Made by a program: the position numbers and the translations under genes
In this document: positions 1 to 7,270 of the stretch, piece by piece
Layout of the letters: every line of letters starts with the position of its first letter
Numbering within the stretch: the first letter of the stretch is position 1
Notes under the pieces: generated by a model
Seen by the model: the letters and a program-made list of their open reading frames with translations, nothing else
Databases searched by the model: none
What the model was told of the DNA's origin: nothing
From: Bacteroidota bacterium
GTDB taxonomy: Bacteria; Bacteroidota; Ignavibacteria; UBA10030
Length of the DNA: 11,694 bases
Assembly: GCA_003453835.1 (NCBI GenBank)
Contig: DMMN01000146.1
Coordinates: forward strand, 236-11,929
Direction: 5' to 3'

Positions 1-450
1 TCTCAAACGACGATGGACAAGCCGACCTTCCGCAAGCTCAAAGAGGAGCTTCAGAAGCGCGTACACGAGTTGGTGATTGGGTCGATCGAAGACGAGGCGA
101 TTGACTTTCACGCGAAGGACACGATCTGCGGACAGGTATCAGGAAGAGAGAAGAAGATTCGGGAATTCGCCGCGGCGCATGACATTGTTCTCTTCGTTGC
201 GGGACGACACAGCTCGAACGGAAAGGTCCTCTTCGAGATTGCGAGAGAGGCCAATCCCCGGGTGTTTTTTGTGGAAGATGCTTTCGAACTCGAGCCGGCG
301 TGGTTCGAGGACGTTGACACCGTCGGCATTACCGGTGCAACCTCGACTCCGCAGTGGCTCATGGAGCAGGTGAAAGAGGCGATCGAAGGGCGGTTTCCGG
401 AGGCGGAGAAACGGAAGAAGAGAGAGACAGTAGAAGCCATCACTAAATAA
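1..450 (+). CDS. ispH: 4-hydroxy-3-methylbut-2-enyl diphosphate reductase IspH (LytB), C-terminal part
   Basis: IspH is the iron-sulfur enzyme of the last step of the MEP pathway, reducing HMBPP to IPP and DMAPP in the cytoplasm. Only the C-terminal part, about 149 codons, is present. The frame is open to the first base and opens with S-Q-T-T, the family's conserved QTT substrate motif, so the ATG at 13 is internal and not the true start. The third cluster cysteine lies in the TICGQ motif (Cys at 127-129). The substrate-binding Ser-Ser-Asn is at 211-219, and GATSTPQWLM near the end supplies another substrate-binding serine. The form HSSNGK, rather than the proteobacterial NSSNT, is typical of Bacteroidota/Ignavibacteria-type proteins. 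The stop is TAA at 448-450. rpsA follows 122 bases on; ispH and rpsA are neighbours, or even fused, in several bacterial groups such as Clostridia. Identity is secure; the lineage is inference. Confidence 0.95.
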   Translation, partial: SQTTMDKPTFRKLKEELQKRVHELVIGSIEDEAIDFHAKDTICGQVSGREKKIREFAAAHDIVLFVAGRHSSNGKVLFEIAREANPRVFFVEDAFELEPAWFEDVDTVGITGATSTPQWLMEQVKEAIEGRFPEAEKRKKRETVEAITK

Positions 451-534
451 TCATTCAGTCACGTAAGGTTTTAGCCGTCTCTGTTGCTCGATGATGTGTC
501 GATGGCGCACATGAAAGAGGAACGAGATGGTCTT

Positions 535-555
535 CTTACCCGAAGTAGCGGTAAG
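535..555 (+). promoter_or_regulatory. small hairpin just upstream of the rpsA ribosome binding site
   Basis: CTTACC (535-540) pairs with GGTAAG (550-555) around a 9-base loop, ending 8 bases before the rpsA Shine-Dalgarno site. The rest of the 122-base ispH-rpsA gap shows nothing else I can name. The position would suit a leader element controlling S1 translation, since S1 is autogenously controlled in E. coli, but a six-pair stem is short and may be chance. Confidence 0.25.
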
Positions 556-563
556 TATCATTT

Positions 564-570
564 GGAGGAG
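564..570 (+). promoter_or_regulatory. strong Shine-Dalgarno site of rpsA
   Basis: GGAGGAG lies directly before the rpsA ATG at 573, four bases counted from its GGAGG core. It fixes the rpsA start. It is by far the best ribosome binding site in the window; most other genes on the left side have weak or no Shine-Dalgarno sequence. Confidence 0.75.
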
Positions 571-572
571 TA

Positions 573-2315
573 ATGGTTGAAGCTTTGAACAATCCAAACG
601 GTCTCGAAGAGCGAGAGTATAGCGACACCGAATTTCAGGAACTCGCGAGGCTCTATGAAAAGACGATGGGCTCCATTAGCGAGGGCGAGATCGTCAAGGG
701 ACGTATCGTCCACATCGGGGGATCGTATGTCGCGGTCGACATCGGATTCAAATCGGAAGGCTCCATTTCGATTTCGGAATTCCCGAACATCAAAGAGATG
801 AAAATCGGGGACGAGGTCGAAGTATTCCTCGAGAGTGTCGAAAACAAAGACGGACAACTCATCCTTTCACGCAAGCGCGCTGATTTCATGCGTGTGTGGG
901 AGCGCGTCGTACGATCATTCGAGACGGGTGAAGTGCTGAAGGGTCGTTGCGTCCGGAGAACCAAGGGCGGCATCGTCGTTGACTTGCTCGGCATCGACGC
1001 CTTTCTCCCGGGCTCACAGATCGACGTGCGTCCAGTGCGCGATTTCGACGCATTCATCGGAAGGGAAATGGAGTTTCGTGTCGTCAAAGTGAACCATCCC
1101 TCCGAAAACGTCGTCGTCAGTCACAAAGTGCTCGTTGAAGAGGAACTCGCCGGACAACGCAAATCGATTCTCGATAGCCTTGAGAAAGGGCAGATCCTTG
1201 AAGGACACGCGAAGGCGATTACCGACTTCGGTGTGTTTGTCGATCTCGGCGGAGTCGATGGATTGGTCCACATCACCGATCTTTCTTGGGGTCGCATTAG
1301 TCACCCATCGGAGGTCGTGAAGCTCGACCAGACCGTAAACGTCGTGGTCCTCGACTTCGACCAAGAGAAGAAGCGAATCTCTCTCGGCATGAAACAGCTT
1401 ATGCCCCATCCATGGGAGAATATAGATTTGAAGTACCCAGTCGGCACGAAGGTGCAGGGGAAGGTGGTTTCGCTGACTGATTACGGAGCGTTCGTCGAAA
1501 TCGAAAAGGGTATCGAAGGGTTGATCCACATCTCTGAAATGAGCTGGACGCAGCACGTGAAGCATCCCTCACAAATGGTTTCGATGGGACAGATCGTGAA
1601 CGCCGTCATTCTCTCGCTCGACAAAGATGGGAAGAAAATCTCCCTCGGCATGAAACAGCTCGAGCCCGATCCGTGGCTGAATCTGCTGCAGAAATATCCG
1701 GTCGGTTCAAAGCACACGGGGGTCGTGCGCAACCTGACCAACTTTGGCGTGTTTGTGGAACTCGAAGAAGGTGTCGACGGCCTCGTGCACATCTCCGATC
1801 TCTCCTGGACCAAGAAGATTCGTCATCCGGGTGAAGTTGTGAAGAAGAGTGACAAGATCGACGTCGTCATTCTCGGCATCGACGTTGACCAGCGGAGGAT
1901 TTCTCTGGGCCACAAGCAGATTCAGGACAATCCCTGGGATGCCTTCGAGAAGACGTACAAGGTTGGGACGGGCGTAGAGGGGAAGATCGTCCGGATCATC
2001 GAGAAGGGAGTGATTGTGGAGTTGCCCCTGGGCGTCGATGGGTTTGTGCCATTATCGCAACTGTCCCAAACTCCGGTGAAGAACATCGCAGATTCATTTC
2101 ATGTGGAGAATGTTCTCCCGCTCCAGGTGATCGAATTCGACAAGGACAACAAGAAAATAGTCCTCTCTGTGCTCGAGTATCTGCGCGGCAAGGAACAGAC
2201 AATCGTGGATGACTACGTGAGCTCTCACAAGCTGTCTCCCATGACCATGAAGGATATTGTCACGACGTCGATGAGCTCTGAGCCGACCGTTAGCGAGACT
2301 CCGAGCATTCAATAA
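573..2315 (+). CDS. rpsA: 30S ribosomal protein S1
   Basis: S1 is the large RNA-binding protein of the small ribosomal subunit that helps place and unfold mRNA at initiation. The 580-residue product has six S1 (OB-fold) repeats, roughly at residues 36-103, 120-186, 205-275, 290-362, 377-449 and 464-533. Repeats 3 to 5 are the most alike, each with an FGVFV/YGAFV strand, a GLVHIS/GLIHIS-type motif and an ISLG(M/H)KQ ending followed by a P-W pair. The first two are more divergent, as expected for the ribosome-binding end. A short Ser/Thr-rich tail (about 534-580) closes the protein. Length is slightly above the E. coli protein (557). The start is fixed by a GGAGGAG site. ispH lies upstream on the same strand, possibly co-transcribed, and an intrinsic terminator follows the stop codon. 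Confidence 0.97.
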   Translation: MVEALNNPNGLEEREYSDTEFQELARLYEKTMGSISEGEIVKGRIVHIGGSYVAVDIGFKSEGSISISEFPNIKEMKIGDEVEVFLESVENKDGQLILSRKRADFMRVWERVVRSFETGEVLKGRCVRRTKGGIVVDLLGIDAFLPGSQIDVRPVRDFDAFIGREMEFRVVKVNHPSENVVVSHKVLVEEELAGQRKSILDSLEKGQILEGHAKAITDFGVFVDLGGVDGLVHITDLSWGRISHPSEVVKLDQTVNVVVLDFDQEKKRISLGMKQLMPHPWENIDLKYPVGTKVQGKVVSLTDYGAFVEIEKGIEGLIHISEMSWTQHVKHPSQMVSMGQIVNAVILSLDKDGKKISLGMKQLEPDPWLNLLQKYPVGSKHTGVVRNLTNFGVFVELEEGVDGLVHISDLSWTKKIRHPGEVVKKSDKIDVVILGIDVDQRRISLGHKQIQDNPWDAFEKTYKVGTGVEGKIVRIIEKGVIVELPLGVDGFVPLSQLSQTPVKNIADSFHVENVLPLQVIEFDKDNKKIVLSVLEYLRGKEQTIVDDYVSSHKLSPMTMKDIVTTSMSSEPTVSETPSIQ

Positions 2316-2336
2316 TGGTGAGACGATCAGATCAAG

Positions 2337-2370
2337 AAGAGTTGTTCGAGCCAACGGACAACTCTTTTTT
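2337..2370 (+). terminator. intrinsic terminator after rpsA
   Basis: AAGAGTTGT (2337-2345) pairs perfectly with ACAACTCTT (2358-2366); the stem extends inward by a G-T and two G-C pairs, and the 3' side runs into a TTTTTT tract at 2365-2370. It starts 22 bases after the rpsA stop and ends the ispH-rpsA unit. Confidence 0.9.
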
Positions 2371-2433
2371 ATTGCACTCAAACCTGCATCAAGGAACAAA
2401 TCCCCCGGCTAAAGTGAGAAACCACTGCACTGA

Positions 2434-3789
2434 ATGAAACGAGTCGCTTTCCATACCCTCGGCTGCAAACTGAATCTCGCCGAAACTTCGACGATCGGCC
2501 GGCAGTTCGTAGACGGCGGATTTGAGGTCGTCAAGATCGACCAAAAGGCAGACGTGTGCGTCATCAACACGTGCAGTGTGACGGAGCGTGCTGACCGCGA
2601 ATGCAGACAGATCGTGCGAAGAGCTCTGCGCCATTCACCGGAGGCTTTCGTTATCGTGATCGGCTGCTACGCGCAACTCCAACCCGAAGAGATTGCGTCC
2701 ATCCCGGGGGTCGATCTCGTTCTTGGCTCAAAAGAAAAGTTCGACATCTTCCGCTTTGCCAATGGGTTTTCTAAGAGCGGAGAGGCTCAAGCAGTTGTCT
2801 CGCCTCTTCAAGACGTTGATACGTTCAGCATCGCGTCTTCCGTTGGTCTCTCAGAACGAACGCGTGCCTTCTTGAAGATCCAGGATGGATGTGACTACAG
2901 TTGTTCATTTTGCACCATCCCGCTCGCGCGTGGCGCCAGCCGAAGCTTGGAGGTGACGCCTACCGTCTCTCAGGCACGAGAAATTGTCGCCGCCGGTTAC
3001 AAGGAGATTGTCCTGACGGGTGTCAATGTAGGGGACTATGGGAAGAAGATTGACACGAACTTGCTCGCGCTCTTGCGCGACCTCGTTGCCGTGGAGGGGC
3101 TGGAGAGAATCAGGATCAGCTCCATTGAGCCAAACTTGCTTTCGGATGAGCTCCTCGAGTTCTGGCTCGGGAACGAAAAGCTCTGCAAGCACTTTCACAT
3201 GCCACTCCAGGCAGGGAGCGACGAATTGCTGAAAGGAATGCGACGCCGCTATCTGACCGACTGGTACGCCGATCGAGTCAGCACGATCAAATCCGCCCAC
3301 CCCGATGCCGGCATTGGTGTCGACATTATTGTGGGATTCCCGGGTGAGACGGACGAACTCTTCGAGGAAACGTATCGTTTCCTCGTGGAGCTTCCGGTTT
3401 CGTACCTCCATGTCTTCACCTACTCGGAACGACCTCATACCCACGCACTTACGTTGCCTGACCACATTGAGCCCCGTCTTCGATTCGAACGGAGCGAACG
3501 GCTAAGGATTCTCGGCGCGAAGAAACGTCGAGCGTTCGACCTGTCATTCGTTGGCTCGACCGTGGAGGTGCTGTTTGAAGGCGAGAGTGACCATGGGTGG
3601 ATGACGGGCCTGACGGGTGAATATGTCAGGGCGAAGGTGCCGACGGAATACGACCTGTCCAATCAGATCAGGAAAACGAAAATCAAACACTTCGGTGAGG
3701 AGGGATGCATCGGTGAACTGGTTGATACCTCGTTCCCACAGCCCATCAACCATCAAGCATTTCCGAATGAGGTAACCGTATGCGTCTGA
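2434..3789 (+). CDS. mtaB: tRNA (t6A37-C2)-methylthiotransferase MtaB, radical SAM
   Basis: MtaB converts t6A at position 37 of tRNA to ms2t6A, using SAM and two iron-sulfur clusters. At 451 residues it matches Bacillus MtaB (YqeV). The N-terminal methylthiotransferase domain (about 1-125) has its three cluster cysteines at 11 (in the TLGCKLN motif), 47 (NTCSV) and 78 (GCYAQ). The radical SAM domain (about 142-370) carries C153-x3-C157-x2-C160. A TRAM-like C-terminal region (about 371-430) follows. The GCK(L/V)N form separates MtaB from MiaB and RimO, which have other sequences there. The ATG at 2434 has no clear Shine-Dalgarno site but gives the canonical N-terminus. The gene lies 64 bases past the rpsA terminator, so it probably has its own promoter. 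Its last ten bases overlap the next gene. Confidence 0.93.
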   Translation: MKRVAFHTLGCKLNLAETSTIGRQFVDGGFEVVKIDQKADVCVINTCSVTERADRECRQIVRRALRHSPEAFVIVIGCYAQLQPEEIASIPGVDLVLGSKEKFDIFRFANGFSKSGEAQAVVSPLQDVDTFSIASSVGLSERTRAFLKIQDGCDYSCSFCTIPLARGASRSLEVTPTVSQAREIVAAGYKEIVLTGVNVGDYGKKIDTNLLALLRDLVAVEGLERIRISSIEPNLLSDELLEFWLGNEKLCKHFHMPLQAGSDELLKGMRRRYLTDWYADRVSTIKSAHPDAGIGVDIIVGFPGETDELFEETYRFLVELPVSYLHVFTYSERPHTHALTLPDHIEPRLRFERSERLRILGAKKRRAFDLSFVGSTVEVLFEGESDHGWMTGLTGEYVRAKVPTEYDLSNQIRKTKIKHFGEEGCIGELVDTSFPQPINHQAFPNEVTVCV

Positions 3790-4523
3790 TCATCTTTTGG
3801 CTCGTCCTCTCTCCGCTTTCTCCGTTGTTGAATCTGGCCACGGCCCAGGTGCGCGTGAAAAGCGACATCATCGTTCCTCACGGCGGGATGGCGACTTCCG
3901 GGACCATCAAACTCGACATCGAGTCCCCTACGCGTTCATCGAAATCCGTGCTCCTCGCCGTGGTCTCTTCGCTCATTCTGCCGGGGATGGGCGAGCTCTA
4001 TGCCGATAATTTCTCGACGGGGAAGTATTCCTTGATGGTGGAAGCTGGTCTTTGGTTGACATACGGTGGATTCCAGGCCCACGGTCAGTGGCTTCGGGAA
4101 GATGCCCGTTCGTTCGCATTGCAGCACGGAAATGCATTTCTCGATGGGAAGGATTCACAATTCGAGGTCAATCTCGGAAATTTCACGACTGTGGAGGAAT
4201 ATAATGAAGCAAAGCTCCGAAACAGGCAGTACGAACTGATGTACGATCCCAACTCGAGCTTCGCCTGGCGCTGGGACAACGACGGGAATAGACTGACATT
4301 CAAGAACCAGAGAATCCGAAGCGATGAAGTTCTGCAAAACTCCAAATTCGTCCTTGGGGCGCTCGTCTTGAATAGGATCATCTCTGCCTTCTCGGCCGGG
4401 AGATCGGCTGCGGCCTACAACCGCTCTCTCAGCTCGCAAGGAGCGTGGCGGCTCGACACTCATGTCTTGGGCGGTCGGCAATTCGGCAACGGGATTGAAT
4501 TGAGAGTGACAAGGGATTTTTAA
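3780..4523 (+). CDS. exported or membrane protein of unknown function, DUF5683-like
   Basis: I do not recognise a characterised family. The 247-residue product starts with a likely signal peptide: one basic residue, a hydrophobic run at 4-19, and an A-T-A cleavage signal before Gln23. A hydrophobic stretch at about 57-75 contains SLILPGMGELYA, resembling the 'LPGxGQxY' motif of DUF5683-like proteins common in Bacteroidota and Chlorobi-type genomes. Another hydrophobic stretch lies at 83-99, a polar middle rich in Asp/Glu/Asn/Arg at 100-188, and a third hydrophobic segment with NRIISAF at 190-207. The last residue is Phe (VTRDF), as in many outer-membrane beta proteins. The ATG lies inside the end of mtaB (10-base overlap, GTATGCGTCTGA), which suggests translational coupling. 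A strong terminator follows. The family assignment is tentative; the export signal is fairly clear. Confidence 0.8.
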   Translation: MRLIIFWLVLSPLSPLLNLATAQVRVKSDIIVPHGGMATSGTIKLDIESPTRSSKSVLLAVVSSLILPGMGELYADNFSTGKYSLMVEAGLWLTYGGFQAHGQWLREDARSFALQHGNAFLDGKDSQFEVNLGNFTTVEEYNEAKLRNRQYELMYDPNSSFAWRWDNDGNRLTFKNQRIRSDEVLQNSKFVLGALVLNRIISAFSAGRSAAAYNRSLSSQGAWRLDTHVLGGRQFGNGIELRVTRDF

Positions 4524-4546
4524 CGAGGGAGTGAGTGAGAAGACAC

Positions 4547-4577
4547 AATCCCGCCCCGGAGGCGGGATTTTGTATTT
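4547..4577 (+). terminator. intrinsic terminator after the exported-protein gene
   Basis: AATCCCGCC (4547-4555) pairs perfectly with GGCGGGATT (4561-4569) around the loop CCGGA, followed by the T-rich TTGTATTTT. It ends the mtaB unit 23 bases after the stop codon and separates it from truA. Confidence 0.9.
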
Positions 4578-4598
4578 TGGCCCTTACCTGAAAGTCTT

Positions 4599-5330
4599 AT
4601 GCGAAACATCAAACTTACGCTTGAATACGACGGCACAAACTACGTCGGCTGGCAATTCCAGAACAACGGCCCATCCATTCAAGCAGAGGTGGAGAAGGCC
4701 TTAAGCCGGATTCTCCGGGAGCGAGTACAGGTAATCGGAGCGGGAAGAACGGATTCAGGGGTTCATGCGCGGGGACAAGTCTGCAATTTTCGCACGCACA
4801 ATGAAGTTGAAGCGCGATCCCTTGTAAAAGGTCTGAATGCCCTCGTGCCTCAGGATATCGCCGTGCTCGACGCGAAGGATGTCGACTCATCGTTCCATGC
4901 CCGACGGAGCGCCAAGGGTCGAGTGTATCGCTATGTTCTCTCCCTTGAGCCGACCGCCTTTGAGAGAAACTATGCCTGGTTTGTCGGGGGGTTCCATCTC
5001 AACGTGACGATGATGAAGGAATGCGCAAAGCTCATAGCTGGTGATCACGATTTCACTTCGTTCTGCAAAGCCGAGACGGAGCTGCGCCAACATCGCTGTG
5101 TCATTGAAATCGCGGAGTGGCGGCAAGACGACCGCAGAATGATCTTTGAGATCGGTGCGAACAGGTTTCTACACGGAATGGTTCGAGCGCTCGTCGGAAC
5201 GATGGTGGAGATAGGAAGAGGCCGCGGATCACTCGAAGAATTCTCGCGGATCCTTGATGCGAAAGACCGTCGGGCGGCGGGCATGGCGGCGCCGGCAAAA
5301 GGCCTCTTCCTCGAAAAGATCATCTACTAA
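4599..5330 (+). CDS. truA: tRNA pseudouridine(38-40) synthase TruA
   Basis: TruA isomerises uridines 38, 39 and 40 in the anticodon arm of many tRNAs to pseudouridine. The 243-residue product has the family's N-terminal LEYDGTNYVGWQ, the catalytic motif GAGRTDSGVHA with the nucleophile Asp52, and the ARRSAKGRVYRY segment. It also has the HDFTSFC motif and the conserved C-terminal FLHGMVRALVGTMVEIGRG. Length is normal. The ATG at 4599 begins MRNIKLTLEYDG, which matches the usual TruA start. The gene lies between two terminators, one strong upstream and one weak downstream, so it may be transcribed alone or lead into the trp genes. Confidence 0.97.
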   Translation: MRNIKLTLEYDGTNYVGWQFQNNGPSIQAEVEKALSRILRERVQVIGAGRTDSGVHARGQVCNFRTHNEVEARSLVKGLNALVPQDIAVLDAKDVDSSFHARRSAKGRVYRYVLSLEPTAFERNYAWFVGGFHLNVTMMKECAKLIAGDHDFTSFCKAETELRQHRCVIEIAEWRQDDRRMIFEIGANRFLHGMVRALVGTMVEIGRGRGSLEEFSRILDAKDRRAAGMAAPAKGLFLEKIIY

Positions 5331-5351
5331 TCGAAACGGCGCATCTGTGTT

Positions 5352-5375
5352 GAGGCGCTCTTCGCCTCTGTTTGC
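5352..5375 (+). terminator. possible weak intrinsic terminator between truA and trpD
   Basis: GAGGCG (5352-5357) and CGCCTC (5363-5368) form a six-pair GC-rich stem with loop CTCTT, followed by the T-rich TGTTTGCTTCTT. It lies 22 bases after the truA stop and 34 before trpD. The stem is short and the T tract interrupted, so it could be a weak terminator, an attenuator-like site, or nothing. I see no leader peptide with Trp codons and no T-box nearby. Confidence 0.35.
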
Positions 5376-5408
5376 TTCTTGGTGCTGTTTCATTTACATT
5401 GACGGCGT

Positions 5409-6419
5409 ATGATTAAAGAATCCATTCAGCGACTTTCTGCAAAGCTCGACCTCTCCAGGGATGAAGCCTATGCTTCAATGAACGAGATCATGTCGGGTGT
5501 TGCGACGGAAGGGCAAATCGCCGCGTTTCTGATGGGACTTCGTCTGAAAGGCGAAAGCGTCGAAGAGATTGCCGGATGTGCCCGTTCCATGCGCGAAAAA
5601 GCTCAGCGGATTGAGTCTCAGCGCGTAAATGTCATCGACACGTGCGGGACGGGAGGAGATGCCTCCGGAACATTCAACATCTCAACTACTGCAGCGATTA
5701 TCGCGAGCGCCGCAGGGGCCGCTGTAGCAAAACATGGGAATCGAGCAGTCTCCAGCAAGGCTGGCAGTGCCGACGTGCTGAAAGCCCTTGGTGTCAACAT
5801 TGAAATACCTCTCTCTCACATCGGGCGGATCCTCGATGAGATCGGCATTACCTTCCTTTTTGCGCCGCTCCTCCACGGCGCGATGAAGTATGCTGCGCCG
5901 GTCCGACGTGATATGGGGATCAGAACCATCTTTAATATCCTTGGCCCGCTCACCAATCCTGCCGGGGCCAAACGCCAACTGTTGGGAGTGTTTGATCCGT
6001 CTTTGACCGAACTTATCGCATCCGTCCTTAAAAGTCTCGGAACTGAGCACGCGATGGTCGTTCACGGTGAGGGAGGTCTCGACGAGTTGTCGACTCTGGG
6101 CTGGACAAAGATTAGCGAGCTGAAGCATGGAGAGGTCATCACGTATAGCATCAATGCACGCGACCTGGGTTTCGTTGGAGTGAACCCCGGAGAACTCAAG
6201 GGTGGCGATGCGCAGACGAACGCAGAATTGATCAAACAGGTCCTCAGTGGAAGGAACGGTGCTCCGCGTGGAATCTCGCTGCTTAACGCCGGGGCGGCAT
6301 TGGTGGTATCGGGGGTGGTGGATTCGTTGCCCGACGGCCTCACTCTGGCGACGGAATCCATCGATAGTGGAAAAGCTCTTCAGCAGCTCACCCGCTGGAT
6401 TGAAGCAACCAATAGTTAG
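5409..6419 (+). CDS. trpD: anthranilate phosphoribosyltransferase TrpD
   Basis: TrpD transfers a phosphoribosyl group from PRPP to anthranilate, the second step after chorismate in tryptophan synthesis. The 336-residue product has the normal family length. The helical N-terminal domain (about 1-70) is followed by the PRPP-binding loop DTCGTGGDASGTFN (77-90). After that come KHGNR (108-112), the anthranilate-binding MKYAAPVRR (159-167), GPLTNPAGA (179-187) and the acidic metal motif GLDELS. The ATG at 5409 has no clear Shine-Dalgarno site. It is the first trp gene here; trpE and trpG are not beside it, so anthranilate must be made from genes elsewhere. The next gene begins nine bases after the stop. 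Confidence 0.97.
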   Translation: MIKESIQRLSAKLDLSRDEAYASMNEIMSGVATEGQIAAFLMGLRLKGESVEEIAGCARSMREKAQRIESQRVNVIDTCGTGGDASGTFNISTTAAIIASAAGAAVAKHGNRAVSSKAGSADVLKALGVNIEIPLSHIGRILDEIGITFLFAPLLHGAMKYAAPVRRDMGIRTIFNILGPLTNPAGAKRQLLGVFDPSLTELIASVLKSLGTEHAMVVHGEGGLDELSTLGWTKISELKHGEVITYSINARDLGFVGVNPGELKGGDAQTNAELIKQVLSGRNGAPRGISLLNAGAALVVSGVVDSLPDGLTLATESIDSGKALQQLTRWIEATNS

Positions 6420-6428
6420 TGAGAGAAT

Positions 6429-7268
6429 TTGAAATCGATCAAGGAACTCCTTAAGGGACAACTGGTTCACTGGGGTCTTCTCAAGGCAAAGCTTTCGGAA
6501 GAGCAGCTCAAGCAGGTTCTTGAAGCCAGCACCCTCAGCGGCACGATCGATCGAACCGAACACGATCTCATTAAAAGTATCCTGGAGTTTACGGATACGA
6601 CCGCGAAGGAAATCATGGTGCCGCGTCCGGACATCATCGCCATCGATATAGGTCTGCCTACGGAGAAGGTGGTGCGGAAGGTGATCGAAGAGGGATATTC
6701 GCGGTTACCGGTCTTCAAAGAGAGCATGGACAATATCATCGGCATTATCTATAGCAAGGATCTCCTAAGCCTTCTGGAACATCGTGATTTGATCGTGCTT
6801 CAGGATATCATCCGTCCGGCGTTCTTTGTTCCGGAGTCGAAAAAGATCAGCCAACTGCTCAAAGAATTCCAGCAGAACAAGGCCCACCTAGCCGTTGTGG
6901 TCGATGAATTTGGCGGGACGGAAGGGATCGTTACGATGGAGGACATCGTCGAGGAGATTGTTGGGGAGATCCACGATGAATACGATGAGGTGAGCAAGGT
7001 CGTAGAGGCGTCCAAAGACGGCTCGATCGTGGTCGACGCACATCTCAGCGTCGGCGACTTTAACGCACAGTTTGGCGCGCTGGTGCCCGAGACCCCGGAC
7101 TATGAAACCCTCGCCGGCTTCCTGCAAAAACTCACAGGTCGTCTGCCGGATGTCAATGAGGAGATTCGATTCAACGATATCGTATTCGTGATTGTCTCGA
7201 AGACGGCGCGTCGCATTCGCCAGGTGAGAGTCATTCGGTCGCAGGAGGGTGGAAAGAGCGTCATTTGA
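6429..7268 (+). CDS. CorC/HlyC-family protein with tandem CBS domains, inside the trp operon
   Basis: The 279-residue product resembles soluble CorC-type proteins. An N-terminal helical part (about 1-60) leads into a KEIMVPRPD motif (60-68) and two CBS domains (about 62-120 and 125-182), the second with VVVDEFGGTEGIVTMEDIVEEIVG. A C-terminal CorC_HlyC transporter-associated domain (about 195-275) has the conserved PDYETLAGFLQ segment. There is no DUF21 membrane domain, so it is not a CNNM/GldE-type transporter on its own. CBS pairs usually bind adenosyl ligands, and relatives are linked to magnesium or cobalt efflux. The start appears to be TTG at 6429: no upstream ATG is available, and the next in-frame ATG at 6615 would remove the start of the first CBS domain. 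It sits nine bases after trpD and abuts trpC. Its role in a trp operon is unknown. Confidence 0.88.
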   Translation: MKSIKELLKGQLVHWGLLKAKLSEEQLKQVLEASTLSGTIDRTEHDLIKSILEFTDTTAKEIMVPRPDIIAIDIGLPTEKVVRKVIEEGYSRLPVFKESMDNIIGIIYSKDLLSLLEHRDLIVLQDIIRPAFFVPESKKISQLLKEFQQNKAHLAVVVDEFGGTEGIVTMEDIVEEIVGEIHDEYDEVSKVVEASKDGSIVVDAHLSVGDFNAQFGALVPETPDYETLAGFLQKLTGRLPDVNEEIRFNDIVFVIVSKTARRIRQVRVIRSQEGGKSVI

Positions 7269-7270
7269 CC

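Noticed and set aside
1135..2000. Repeated stretches in rpsA as a possible DNA repeat array
   Set aside because: The similarity reflects the tandem S1 protein domains; DNA identity between copies is only partial.
5331..5408. trp attenuator or T-box upstream of trpD
   Set aside because: No small open frame with Trp codons, no T-box or specifier-like sequence and no alternative pairing partners are visible in the 78 bases.
5682..6563. 293-codon minus-strand open frame opposite trpD
   Set aside because: It mirrors trpD, which has all its catalytic motifs; the minus-strand product shows no recognisable domain and runs across the trpD/CBS gene boundary.
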